Source: CAYNFR01 sp964616755 (GTDB lineage Bacteria > Bacteroidota > Bacteroidia > Chitinophagales > Saprospiraceae). From it: a stretch of 37,581 bases of DNA. The stretch spans positions 1-37,581 of the forward strand of contig CAZTSI010000034.1 of assembly GCA_964616755.1 (NCBI GenBank), read 5' to 3'. The notes under the pieces were generated by a model that searched no databases, was not told where the DNA came from, and worked only from the letters and a program-made list of their open reading frames with translations. Below, piece by piece: positions 8,260 through 16,940 of the stretch (its first letter is position 1; the number at the start of each line of letters is the position of its first letter). The translations under genes were made by a program, and so were the position numbers.

Positions 8260-9432
8260 TTATTTCAAATTCAAGCGTTGCAAATGTCGATTAAGTTGAT
8301 CATGAAGCACTTCGATAGCGTCCAACATCAGTTGATAATCAGTCGGGAAAGGCTCTAAATTTTTATTTATTTGTTCTAGACTAGCGGATGTCAAGGCTCG
8401 TCGATCTCCACTAAATCTGCCCCCTTCGCTAAAGAAATTAACATTGGCTGCTATCAAATCGCGAATGATAAGATTCCTCGTGAGGGCATCGCGCGTCTCA
8501 ACTATGACATTAAGTCTAGCGTTCTTGCGGCGCTTGATAAGTTCTACATCAGCGGATACTTCTATGATTTCCTTTGTTTTTTCGATAACAAGTGTACTAT
8601 CTGCGCGGACACTCTCTCTTTCCTCTATGATTCTTTCGATACGATCTTTATCTGTGTAGCGGTCTACTTCTTGATTTTCAGCACTTACGGCCACATCAGT
8701 CAATACCAAATGTGAAATGATATCAAACTCCTGTCGCGAAGCAGGAGAGGTATAATACCGAACCCAAGAGCTATTCAAGGTGTTGAGTTCAGGCTCTTTG
8801 ATGAGATAATTTAGTTCCCCAGGGATTCTCAGAAGGCTGGCTTCATCCCATCTTACAAGAACATGGTAAGTGGCAAAGTCTTCTGCGTTCAAAAGGTTTT
8901 CACGAAGGTTTGGATATTGATCGTCATATTGGCGCACTTTCTTTAAGTCAACGATAGCATCTCGCGCCAGTTTTTTATCACTGAGCTGAATAGCTTCGTC
9001 AAGCTTTGATATTGCGGAGGTAAAATACATTCGCGCAGCTTGTGCCCGAGCCTCTTCTAATTGATTGTCTATGTCTAAGAGTTGAATCTTGGCTCGATAT
9101 CCTTCTTTGCTTACTAGCGGCAGAAGAGGGTTAACGAGATTTTGGCGATTATTGATACGTGTTGCCAATTGATACACGTCATTCCATCGAATAGAGGAGG
9201 GGGATGACTTAAGAGATTCAATTTTGGCATAGTCTTGTTGGTTTATTTTTACAAAGGCTTTTTCCAACGCTTTGACCTCCTTGGAGGCTTTGTCTTTTGT
9301 TCCACTTAGCTTTTTGACAGCTAGCAAAATGGCTTCATCGTATTTACCTTGCTCGACCATCTTTTCTACAGACCTACAGGCCATCGAAAAAACAAATATT
9401 AAGGTAAGTGCTGTGTAAAGTAGAGTTTTCAT
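8260..9432 (-). CDS. Putative lipoprotein with N-terminal TPR-like helices, function unknown
   Basis: 390 aa. The N-terminus is a short hydrophobic signal ending in FSMAC (Cys19), a weak but plausible lipobox, so probably an outer- or inner-membrane lipoprotein. After it comes a TPR-like pattern (RSVEKMVEQGKYDEAILLAV) and long amphipathic helices (residues about 60-190), then a mixed region and a charged coiled-coil-like stretch around 260-310 (KDRIERIIEERESVRADS). I do not recognise a named family. A one-mismatch promoter box (CACTTTTG on the minus strand, 9456-9463) ends 23 nt before the ATG. It is followed downstream by an empty region and preceded by the small membrane protein gene on the same strand, 159 bp away. 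Confidence 0.75.
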   Translation of the reverse strand: MKTLLYTALTLIFVFSMACRSVEKMVEQGKYDEAILLAVKKLSGTKDKASKEVKALEKAFVKINQQDYAKIESLKSSPSSIRWNDVYQLATRINNRQNLVNPLLPLVSKEGYRAKIQLLDIDNQLEEARAQAARMYFTSAISKLDEAIQLSDKKLARDAIVDLKKVRQYDDQYPNLRENLLNAEDFATYHVLVRWDEASLLRIPGELNYLIKEPELNTLNSSWVRYYTSPASRQEFDIISHLVLTDVAVSAENQEVDRYTDKDRIERIIEERESVRADSTLVIEKTKEIIEVSADVELIKRRKNARLNVIVETRDALTRNLIIRDLIAANVNFFSEGGRFSGDRRALTSASLEQINKNLEPFPTDYQLMLDAIEVLHDQLNRHLQRLNLK

Positions 9433-9591
9433 AGGGTGTCGGTTGATTCATGTTTCAAAAGTGCACTTAGATAAGGGAAAAACTGGCGCTCTAATAATAA
9501 CACGAACTCTAGCTCCCAAATGGTCTAAAAAGTAAGGCGTCTTAATGGATCTTTAACCATCCAATAACGAAGCAGAGCATAAAAGAAGCGC

Positions 9592-9747
9592 TTAGATTCT
9601 GTCCATTGCCTGCACTAAGAAGGTTAAAACAAATGGCAATCCGACCCAAAACCAAGAATTGACGAATATGAGCATCACAAAAGTGATGGCCAACGAAACA
9701 GCAAATAATGTCCAGTACTTTCTTTTAGAGGCGGTCATTGTTGTCAT
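9592..9747 (-). CDS. 51-aa small membrane protein
   Basis: A short gene on the minus strand. The protein begins MTTMTASKRKYW, then has a hydrophobic segment (LFAVSLAITFVMLIFV), a turn NSWFWVG, and a second hydrophobic segment (LPFVLTFLVQAM) ending DRI. The positive N-terminus followed by two membrane spans is a sensible small hairpin topology. Start is ATG 9747; an internal ATG at 9738 is an alternative. It lies 42 bp downstream of ypdA on the same strand and has a perfect TAnnTTTG box 19 nt upstream of its ATG, so it may be read from ypdA, from its own promoter, or both. Function unknown; similar small hairpin membrane proteins occur widely in Bacteroidota. Confidence 0.65.
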   Translation of the reverse strand: MTTMTASKRKYWTLFAVSLAITFVMLIFVNSWFWVGLPFVLTFLVQAMDRI

Positions 9748-9766
9748 AGTAGAATCATTTAGTCTG

Positions 9767-9774
9767 CAAAAATA
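9767..9774 (-). promoter_or_regulatory. Bacteroidota -7 promoter box TATTTTTG
   Basis: On the minus strand the sequence reads TATTTTTG, a full match to the primary sigma factor -7 consensus TAnnTTTG of Bacteroidota, ending 19 nt before the ATG of the 51-aa membrane protein. No good -33 TTG is present at the expected distance, so this rests on the -7 box and its position. Confidence 0.35.
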
Positions 9775-9789
9775 GCTTTTATACCTATT

Positions 9790-10761
9790 TTATGCATTCA
9801 TTTTGCCGAGAATCGATGTGATAATCTTCTTACCATGATGGCGCGTGTTTTCTATAAATAGTTTACTTGTGGCCAGCCCCGCATTCAATACGCCACCGAC
9901 GAAAAGGTTTGGCGTGGTCGTTTCAAAATTATCGAGGTTGTAAGAAGGTGTTTGATGAAGATTATCGTCGATAGGAACACCTAATCGTACCAGTAAATCA
10001 TAGTTGGGTTTGTAACCTGTCATCGCGAGAACGAAGTCATTTTCGATGGTAACGATTCCTTCGGGGGATTGAAGGACGACTTTTTTTGGTAAGATTTCTT
10101 GTACCGTAGTACTGAAATAAGCCTTAATTGAGCCCTCGGCTATTCGATTTTTAATATTCGGTAGTATCCAATATTTGACTTTGTCATACAGCTCACTTGC
10201 CCTAACAGCCATCGTCACTTGTGCGCCTTTCTGCCATGTTTCGAGCGCTACATCACATGCCGAGTTGGCAGCCCCGACGATCAATACCTTTTGCCCGACA
10301 TAAGGATGGGCCTCATCGTAATAGTGTTTGACCTTGGGGAGATTTTCGCCAGGCACATTCAGCCATCTAGGAATGTCATAAAATCCTGTGGCAACGACTA
10401 CAAATTTGGCTTGATACTCAGATGAAGAGGTGGTGATAATAAAGCCATCTTTTTCATTCTGACAATTATAAACGACTTCATAATAATGAATGTTTAAGGC
10501 ATAACTTTCGGCTAATCGTCTATAGTATTCTAAGGCTTCCTTTCGGGTTGGTTTGTCGGCATGGGAAATAAAGGGGATGTCCGCAATCTCAAGATTTTTG
10601 CTTGTGGAGAAAAAGGTCATGTTTGCGGGAAAATGGAAAATGGAATTGACTAAAGAACCTTTTTCTATAATGAGATAGTTGAGTCCCGCCTTTTTAGCTT
10701 CAATACCGATATTGAGACCCGTGGGGCCTGCTCCGATAATGATAAGTTCTATTCGTTGCAT
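9790..10761 (-). CDS. ypdA: YpdA family flavin reductase (putative bacillithiol disulfide reductase)
   Basis: 323 aa. Two Rossmann dinucleotide motifs are visible: GAGPTG at residues 10-15 for FAD and VGAANSACDVALE at about 160 for NADPH. Between them is the family signature FPANMTFFSTSKNLEIADIP. YpdA (Bdr) reduces oxidised bacillithiol with NADPH in Firmicutes, and bacillithiol genes occur in many Bacteroidota; no bsh genes are in the window, so the substrate here is inferred. Cytoplasmic; no thioredoxin-reductase CxxC motif, which fits YpdA rather than TrxB. It probably leads a small transcript that includes the 51-aa membrane protein downstream. Confidence 0.9.
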   Translation of the reverse strand: MQRIELIIIGAGPTGLNIGIEAKKAGLNYLIIEKGSLVNSIFHFPANMTFFSTSKNLEIADIPFISHADKPTRKEALEYYRRLAESYALNIHYYEVVYNCQNEKDGFIITTSSSEYQAKFVVVATGFYDIPRWLNVPGENLPKVKHYYDEAHPYVGQKVLIVGAANSACDVALETWQKGAQVTMAVRASELYDKVKYWILPNIKNRIAEGSIKAYFSTTVQEILPKKVVLQSPEGIVTIENDFVLAMTGYKPNYDLLVRLGVPIDDNLHQTPSYNLDNFETTTPNLFVGGVLNAGLATSKLFIENTRHHGKKIITSILGKMNA

Positions 10762-11435
10762 ATGTAAGTAGTGTATCCGTTTGGTAAACTGCGTTTAGTT
10801 GAAAGTCAAATAGTGTTCGATTTTTATATCAGAGGGTGAATATGCATATAAATTATAAAAAATTGGAGTACGCATTACTAGTCTAGTAAAAAACCTTAAC
10901 TATCAGCCTGAACACGTAAATATGGGTACTTTGGGTCTATGTTCGTTTGGTACAGTTTTATAATGAGATGGTGGAGTGTTGATAACTTTGTCTCATGACT
11001 TTTTTAAAGTGTAGTCACTATTGGTTCTTGCCTCGACATGGAGGTCATTGAGATAGAGTACTTTAGATAAAATTCTGACCAAAAATATGATCTACTCTTA
11101 GTAGAGCATCATGGGAAATTTAATCTTTAATAGTGGTGATAATTCTCCATTTAAATTTGTTCATTTACATCTAACAGAGGTTGTGCAGTGTTGAATCAAT
11201 ACAAGTGCTCCGCAATGTAGGAACGTCAATGAAAAGGTGTAGAAATCAACTGTGACCTTTGAACTTAGGCGGGGCGGACAAATTTTTCCTTTGCAAGTAC
11301 CAAGATGGAAGTAAGAATATTTACTTGGAATAATATTGGTTTATGGTTTGACATTTTAATGAGGACACTTTGAGAGTTTCGCGTTTATTAAGGTCGCAGA
11401 TGTCATTATTTGAATAAAGCAATTAAGAGAGTGCC

Positions 11436-11457
11436 CTTTTGCAAGATTTAGCAAAAG
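11436..11457. repeat. 7-bp perfect inverted repeat
   Basis: CTTTTGC, eight-base loop AAGATTTA, GCAAAAG. No T-run follows, so it is not a clear terminator. It lies just before the TTGTAC palindrome cluster. Confidence 0.3.
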
Positions 11458-11469
11458 TAGTCCTTATAG

Positions 11470-11507
11470 TTGTACACTTAAGTACAATAATCTTTTGTGT
11501 TGTACAA
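11470..11507. repeat. Cluster of TTGTAC palindromic half-sites
   Basis: TTGTAC-ACTTAA-GTACAA at 11470-11487 is an interrupted palindrome, and the perfect 8-bp palindrome TTGTACAA follows at 11500-11507, giving four half-sites in 38 bp. A fifth site, TTGTACAA, is at 15038-15045 in another empty gap. This could be an operator for an unknown regulator, but no nearby start codon makes its target obvious. Confidence 0.25.
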
Positions 11508-11636
11508 AATAGAGCATCTGAAATGAGGTAAAATTAATTCAATCTGAGTTGGATCTTGATGATAGAATTTGGGTAATTATTATACGATTCGAAAGAGAAT
11601 TGTTGGTATGGAAGGAACGGAAATGTAGTATGCTAA

Positions 11637-11798
11637 GAAGACGGCTTATTGCTCGAAAGAATTACAACAGACGATGCATTAATTGACAGTATTTTTCGAG
11701 GAATTCAAGAAGATGAATTTGGTAATATATTTGATAAGACACCAAAGGGCATATGTAATTATGAGGGATATATTTATACAACAGTATTGTCAGGATAA
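11637..11798 (+). other. Possible gene relic: 53-codon open stretch without start
   Basis: Directly after an in-frame TAA, 53 sense codons run to a TAA at 11796-11798. The translation has a coding-like character (DDALIDSIFRGIQEDEFG, then NIFDKTPKGICNYEGYIY), but there is no ATG and no family I recognise. It may be the end of a decayed gene or chance. Confidence 0.15.
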
Positions 11799-11869
11799 AT
11801 AATAACCTTATTGCACCACCATAAATGACGAGTCAATCAGCGGAGCTGTCTATTTAAATCATATTCGCC

Positions 11870-14452
11870 TTATCGCAACACGGTTAAATCCCCTTCATCC
11901 TTAAACTCTTCGGTGCCGTCAGAATATTTAGCCCAATAAAAATAGACATCACCAGGAACAAACTTGCCATCTTTTTGCCCATTCCAACGTGTATTGACAT
12001 TGTTGGATACGAATATTTCTTGCCCCCATCGGTTGAATATATGTAATTCATAGGAGGTCAAAATATCGCAATCACTCTCAGGGCCAAATGTCTTATTGTT
12101 TTCATTGTCTCCCTCAGGTACAAATGCATTTGGCCACCGTAGACACTTGACGCCAGTAATTGGGGGTCTGCAAGCATTGAATTCTGCCTCAGTGACTTCT
12201 GTTTCAATGACTTCTGTCTCTCCGCAGCCATCAGTCAATGTGACTTCATAGAAACCGGGTTCATCAACATTTATACTGACGCTTGACTCTCCATTGTCCC
12301 ATCGACGTGCAAAGATGCCCGTGCCATCTACCGAGAGACTATAGCTCGGAAGAGGCGTACAACTTTCAATAATCCGTGCATTAATGGGCTGAACAAACTG
12401 CCCAGCCGTTACTGTAGCCGTTCCACGTTCGTCACAAAACTCATTATCGCGAGTGACAGTAAATTGTCCTGGCTGACTCACAGAAATACGCAGCACATTG
12501 CTTGCCCCCGTAGACCACATGAGCCCATTAGCATTGTCTGTACTTGCCGTTAGGGTAATCGTGCCATCTGTGCAAACATTCTCTGTAGTGACCGTTACTG
12601 ATATCGGCAGTGTTGTCGTGAAGTCGCCAGCATTTAGCGCAAAGGATGCATTCGCTCGGTTACCACATTGGTCAGTAACTTGAACACTGTATGAGCCTGG
12701 CTGAGTCACTGAGATAGTGCGTGTATTAGCACCATTCGACCAAATGATTTCCGTTATAGCCCCACTTCCGCTAGCTGTCAAAAAGATTTCACCCGTCTGA
12801 CAGATGGATCCAAAATTGGGGGTGATATTCACCATCGGCAAATCGGCAACAGAGATCATAACTGTATCGCACAATTCATAACAAAGATCTTGACCGATCG
12901 AAATGGTCACCATATACATACCCTCTTCAGTAAAAAGACGAATACTATCAGTATTGTCATCATCCCAGCGATACCCTACGGCTCCGCGTGTAGTCGCATC
13001 CACTATATAACGAATAGGATCCTGTGGGCAATAAGTCGTATCTTGTAAAGAAAGCGTAGGGGGAGTAAATCCATTAAAAACGCGTTGAATGACCTCGATG
13101 CTATCAACAGCGCCAATACTGTCTATAGACCAAGTCAAGGTGTTTCTATTAAAACCAATACTATCGACAGTCAATAGTGCGATAGCCTCTTCACAGAAGG
13201 TCTTTCCTAGCTCATCTATTTTTGATAAATAAGGTACTATATTCCCGTTGGCATAGGGTGCAGTCACTAAAATTGCCGCACTCATACTATCAGGGGTAAC
13301 CATCTGACCCCTGTATAATGATCGTGTATCGACACTATCTAGCAAGGTCTGATATCCAAAACTGGAGTCTAAATCATAACGCACAACTAATCCGTTGATC
13401 CTTAAAGTTGATACATCCGTATGTGCGATTCCCAAGATGGCGTTCCCAGTATCAAAGACAATAGCATCTAAAATACTCAAGCCTATAGTTGGTACAGTGC
13501 TTCGAAGCAATCGCGCTCTTCTAAGGCTACCATCTTTATTGACATGTAGTACAAAGCCTTGTTCGGGATTTGTTCTATCTTGAGCTAATGTTCCGGTAAT
13601 TACAAAACTGCTATCCGTAGTTTGATTGAGTCGAATTCCTTCAGGGATAATGTCTCTAAAGGGCTGGTCAAAACCAAACGACCAAATGACTTCGCCAAAG
13701 GTGTCCATTTTTGATAGGAAAATAGGATTTGTTGGATCAGTCGTGCTCCCGACGACCGCAATTAACGAATCTACCGTGAAGACCATATCCTCTATTTTCT
13801 CTGACGCGGCTTCCGAAATAGACATGCGTTGCTGCCAAGCTAATTCACCATCTATAGTAAATGAGCTAAGCAATATATCTGGGCTCACTACATCTATTTG
13901 TGTACTCATCAAATAGCCTGAGCCGCCCTGAACAAGCAAGGAAGGTTTGTGGCGAAAAATAGAAGGTAAGTCTGTAAAAGCACCTGTCACTTTAGACCAA
14001 AGGACATTGCCATTAGGGTCTAAGGCGGTTATAATTTTATTGAGAGAATCTCTTTCTAGCGTGGCAGAAAATAATACGTTACCCATAGGGTCGACCACGA
14101 CATCGCCGATATCTGCTATCCGTACGGTGTCTTCATAGGTGAAAGTATTGCTCCAACTAAGATTTCCTTTATTGGTAAGCGTCTGTACGTGAATTCTCGT
14201 GAAGCGATTGTCACTTGTATCCATTTCAGCGCCGATAACTACATAACTTTCTCCCGTTAATGCTAGTCCAGTAGCGAAAATACTTGTATTCTCGGTTGTA
14301 TAAAGTCGTTCAAAACGATCTTGTGCGTTCAATCCGATTCCTATACTTATACATAATGCACAACTCATAAGCAGTCTTTGATAAGGATTAGCCCATGGAT
14401 GTTTCGCTGGTAACAATCGGTGTAGATGCAGCCTAAAGGTGGAATGGTTCAT
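11870..14452 (-). CDS. Large secreted surface protein with T9SS type-B (CHU_C) sorting domain
   Basis: 860 aa from ATG 14452, chosen because it is followed by a proper signal peptide (RLLMSCALCISIGIGLNAQ) and preceded at 23 nt by a TATTTTTG box; the frame extends upstream to 14563 but that part looks non-coding. After the signal come about 400 residues of propeller-like repeats (DPMGNVLFSA, DPNGNVLWSK, DTFGEVIWSFG), then Cys-containing Ig/PKD-like repeats (EIIWSNGANTRTISVTQPG, GLMWSTGASNVLRISVSQPG, RRWDNGESSVSINVDEPG). The last ~90 residues are the gliding-motility-associated type-B domain (NAFVPEGDNENNKTFGP, then LHIFNRWGQEIF, PGDVYFYWAKYSDG). Exported by Sec, then T9SS, probably cell-surface attached. 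The ligand is unknown. Confidence 0.88.
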   Translation of the reverse strand: MNHSTFRLHLHRLLPAKHPWANPYQRLLMSCALCISIGIGLNAQDRFERLYTTENTSIFATGLALTGESYVVIGAEMDTSDNRFTRIHVQTLTNKGNLSWSNTFTYEDTVRIADIGDVVVDPMGNVLFSATLERDSLNKIITALDPNGNVLWSKVTGAFTDLPSIFRHKPSLLVQGGSGYLMSTQIDVVSPDILLSSFTIDGELAWQQRMSISEAASEKIEDMVFTVDSLIAVVGSTTDPTNPIFLSKMDTFGEVIWSFGFDQPFRDIIPEGIRLNQTTDSSFVITGTLAQDRTNPEQGFVLHVNKDGSLRRARLLRSTVPTIGLSILDAIVFDTGNAILGIAHTDVSTLRINGLVVRYDLDSSFGYQTLLDSVDTRSLYRGQMVTPDSMSAAILVTAPYANGNIVPYLSKIDELGKTFCEEAIALLTVDSIGFNRNTLTWSIDSIGAVDSIEVIQRVFNGFTPPTLSLQDTTYCPQDPIRYIVDATTRGAVGYRWDDDNTDSIRLFTEEGMYMVTISIGQDLCYELCDTVMISVADLPMVNITPNFGSICQTGEIFLTASGSGAITEIIWSNGANTRTISVTQPGSYSVQVTDQCGNRANASFALNAGDFTTTLPISVTVTTENVCTDGTITLTASTDNANGLMWSTGASNVLRISVSQPGQFTVTRDNEFCDERGTATVTAGQFVQPINARIIESCTPLPSYSLSVDGTGIFARRWDNGESSVSINVDEPGFYEVTLTDGCGETEVIETEVTEAEFNACRPPITGVKCLRWPNAFVPEGDNENNKTFGPESDCDILTSYELHIFNRWGQEIFVSNNVNTRWNGQKDGKFVPGDVYFYWAKYSDGTEEFKDEGDLTVLR

Positions 14453-15127
14453 ATATAAATCTATAAGCACTAATTCAAAAATAAGATTCTTACTCACTTC
14501 GCGTGCATAATTCATCAATATAACGAATATATCGCTCATAATGAGGCGAGACAAGTAGCACAAGTATGAATCAAAAACGCAGATTTACGTCATTTGGTTT
14601 GACGCAGTCAAGATACCGATGAAAAATCTGGGGATCAATGGGTAAATCCTGTTATTTGAGCTAAGCTCTTACCCGCCAGATGATCCTGCCTATGTTATTC
14701 AAGTCAGTTATAAAAGCTTGGTGATTGTATCGCAAGTTTTAAGCAATTATAGTCGGGTTGGATAAATGACCAGATGGATGAAGTTGAATTCGAAACTATT
14801 TAGGCTTATCTGTTTGTCTTGAGTAAGAGAGCCGTAAATTAGTATAGTAGCACAAGTTGGTGCGTAGTGCAAATGGTTGAATCCTGTTCGGACGAATATC
14901 CTAACCAAAGGAAAGTCCTAAGGCGAGATCATTTTATTGCAGAAATGTATTTTTTTGGTAGAATGCGGTTTGGTCAATTGTGCATATCTCTTTAGCGCGC
15001 AGATATAATGATTGTCGAAAGGAAGCTTTAGGCTATTTTGTACAATACAAATAATCGTTTGCGATGAGCCATTTTTCACATTAACACCATTCGATTCAAT
15101 GAGCCAAAGTATAGAGATGGCACTACC
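14453..15127. other. 675-bp intergenic region
   Basis: Between the T9SS type-B protein gene and the epimerase gene, both on the minus strand. Apart from the promoter box at 14476-14483 and one TTGTACAA palindrome at 15038-15045 I see no gene, tRNA or repeat. It probably holds the 5' region of the surface protein gene and the 3' end of the epimerase transcript. Confidence 0.5.
14476..14483 (-). promoter_or_regulatory. Bacteroidota -7 promoter box TATTTTTG
   Basis: Minus-strand TATTTTTG matches TAnnTTTG and ends 23 nt before the chosen ATG (14452) of the type-B T9SS protein. Its position inside the frame extension argues that the ATG at 14563 is not the true start. Confidence 0.4.
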
Positions 15128-16234
15128 TCAAATTGTGATCGTTTCGAACTTTTTGAGAAATAAGGGATCATAGTCCGCGCCATGTCCAGGAGTTTCGTCG
15201 ACCGTAACACTCCAGTCCTTATGATACGTCAGACCTCCGATGATCGGATCTTCGTCGTGCATCAGTGCAGAATCCAGGTCAAAGTAAATTATATTGTCCC
15301 ACGCTCTCGAGAAATGAACGAGCGCAGACATGCCTAGGCGCGATTCGCTAAACCCACCGACCTGGCAATACATATCTAAGGACTCTGCAATACTAGCTAT
15401 CTTCATGGCATGACAGATGCCGCCGGATTTGCCGAGTTTGATATTGATCATATCGATACACTCGGCTAGGATCACTTGGATGGCATCGCGATGCGTAAAC
15501 ACGGATTCATCGCCCATAATGGGGATAGGACTCTCTGCCCTAATCCTAGACAAATCATGGTGATTAAGCGCAGAGATAGGTGCCTCACAATGTTCTATTT
15601 CAAGATAAGCCATACCATTGAGGGCGCGGGTAGCTTCCAAATAGTTCCAGCCTTGATTGGCATCGATCCGAAGAGGAATATCGCCGACGGCGTCCCTGAT
15701 AGCTGTCATCCTATCAACATCTTTAGAGGAAGGTCTGTCGCCTAACTTTACCTTTAAGACTGGAAACCCTTGCTCTTTAAATTGGATGGCTTTGTCGACC
15801 ATTTTCTCCTTAAGCATCAGACTTACAGTCATATCGGTGAACATCACTTTGTCGGCACGACCATTAAGGTATTTGTATAAAGGTAATCCGACCATTTTAG
15901 CATTAAGATCGTAGAGGGCCATATCGAAAGCACACTTAATGGATGCATTGCCTGCCAGTTGTCTATCCATTAAGGCAACTATATGTCGGATCTCGGTAAC
16001 TTCACGACCGATCAAGAGCTGGGCTAAAGAAATACCCGCAGCAACGGTTCCTTCTTGTGTCTCTCCGTGAATAGTGCGAAACGGGCAACATTCGCCAATC
16101 CCATAGCGCCCGTCATCCAAATAAATTCGCACAATAGTAATAGTTGCATGATAGAGAGGCCCTTTAGAAATTATAAAAGGTTCGGTCAACTTAATTTGTA
16201 CGGGGGTAATGTCGATTTTATGGATCTTAGGCAT
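15128..16234 (-). CDS. Enolase-superfamily dipeptide epimerase (AEE/D-Ala-D-Ala epimerase-like)
   Basis: 368 aa, usual length for the muconate-lactonising-enzyme subgroup. All catalytic elements of dipeptide epimerases are visible: the KxK base pair at Lys161/Lys163 (LKVKLG), metal ligands Asp191 (RIDANQGW), Glu217 (IEHCEAP) and Asp242 (MGDES), and the second base Lys266 (INIKLGKSGG). The specificity loop and C-terminal motif GGFSESRLGMSAL and the N-terminal capping-domain pattern (ECCPFRTIHGET) closely resemble the Cytophaga hutchinsonii enzyme characterised as a D-Ala-D-Ala epimerase. The likely role is recycling of peptidoglycan-derived dipeptides. Exact stereo-specificity cannot be read. 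A TATATTTG promoter box lies 20 nt upstream. Confidence 0.88.
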   Translation of the reverse strand: MPKIHKIDITPVQIKLTEPFIISKGPLYHATITIVRIYLDDGRYGIGECCPFRTIHGETQEGTVAAGISLAQLLIGREVTEIRHIVALMDRQLAGNASIKCAFDMALYDLNAKMVGLPLYKYLNGRADKVMFTDMTVSLMLKEKMVDKAIQFKEQGFPVLKVKLGDRPSSKDVDRMTAIRDAVGDIPLRIDANQGWNYLEATRALNGMAYLEIEHCEAPISALNHHDLSRIRAESPIPIMGDESVFTHRDAIQVILAECIDMINIKLGKSGGICHAMKIASIAESLDMYCQVGGFSESRLGMSALVHFSRAWDNIIYFDLDSALMHDEDPIIGGLTYHKDWSVTVDETPGHGADYDPLFLKKFETITI

Positions 16235-16254
16235 GCGAGGATTAAATTTTTAGT

Positions 16255-16262
16255 CAAATATA
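16255..16262 (-). promoter_or_regulatory. Bacteroidota -7 promoter box TATATTTG
   Basis: Minus-strand TATATTTG is a full match to TAnnTTTG and ends 20 nt before the ATG of the epimerase gene. A TTG occurs 15 nt further upstream, somewhat closer than the usual -33 spacing. Confidence 0.4.
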
Positions 16263-16385
16263 GATACTCGAAGATGTCAATGTTTTTTTATTCTCGGGGC
16301 TTTTAACATAGTATTAAGTGTATTAATCCCAAGAATTGAATTACTTCGACGCACAAATCATTTATTTAACTCTTAAACAATAAAA

Positions 16386-16889
16386 ATGAAAAAAATTTGG
16401 CTCTTTTACCTACTTAGTGTGGCGTTGACTAGCCTCATGTCAGCGCAAAATAATCCTAAAAGTCCGGCGAAAACACTAGAAGCAACCATCAACGGTATTC
16501 ACGTAAAAGTCACCTATCACAGCCCGGCGGTTCGCGATCGAGATATCTGGGGAGCTCTTGTACCATATGACAAGATATGGCGAACTGGCGCCAATGATGC
16601 CACGGTCATTACGCTGAGTGCAGATGCGAAAATTCATGGGAAGGCAGTTGCCGCAGGAAGCTATTCTTTATTTACTATTCCTTCGAAGGACAAATGGACG
16701 CTCATTCTGAATAGTGACACTAAACAATGGGGGGCGTATAAATATGATATGGCCAACGATGTACTAAGAGTAGATGTGACTCCTGTCAAAAGCGATTCCT
16801 TTAATGAAAATATGAGTTTCGAGCACATGGACAATAAAATAGCCATTTCTTGGGAAAATCTTATTGTACCCTTTACCGTGAGTAAGTAA
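16386..16889 (+). CDS. DUF2911 secreted protein
   Basis: 167 aa. Signal peptide at residues 1-20 (KKIWLFYLLSVALTSLMSA|Q). The mature part has DUF2911 signatures: VKVTYHSPAVRDRDIWG, VPYDKIWRTGANDATVIT, and AAGSYSLFTIPSKDKWTLIL followed by WGAYKYD. The family is small, periplasmic or secreted, common in Bacteroidota, and has no known activity. It is transcribed divergently from the epimerase gene across a 151-bp spacer. The next gene (Kbp-like) follows 51 bp downstream and may share its transcript. Confidence 0.9.
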   Translation: MKKIWLFYLLSVALTSLMSAQNNPKSPAKTLEATINGIHVKVTYHSPAVRDRDIWGALVPYDKIWRTGANDATVITLSADAKIHGKAVAAGSYSLFTIPSKDKWTLILNSDTKQWGAYKYDMANDVLRVDVTPVKSDSFNENMSFEHMDNKIAISWENLIVPFTVSK

Positions 16890-16940
16890 ACCACTATCTT
16901 GCGCAATTTCACATTCAATTCTTGACAAAAAAATCAAACT

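Larger units (their letters stand above)
10762..11869. other. 1108-bp AT-rich intergenic region without a supported gene
   Basis: Upstream of ypdA (-) and downstream of the large T9SS protein gene (-). I find no complete gene, tRNA or insertion sequence. The stretch contains a 7-bp inverted repeat at 11436-11457, clustered TTGTAC palindromes at 11470-11507 and a 53-codon open stretch ending at 11798 (listed separately). Such a long gap in a dense genome may hold an unrecognised RNA or decayed gene. Confidence 0.5.

Noticed and set aside
8073..8294. 73-codon plus-strand frame overlapping the lipoprotein gene end
   Set aside because: Runs into the 3' end of a supported gene and shows no recognisable feature.
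14453..14563. N-terminal extension of the T9SS type-B protein to ATG 14563
   Set aside because: It would bury the signal peptide 37 residues in and contains the likely promoter box, so the ATG at 14452 is preferred.
14861..14920. Possible tRNA-like arm (GTTCGGACGAATATCC)
   Set aside because: No acceptor or anticodon stem can be folded around it; no tRNA gene is supported in the window.
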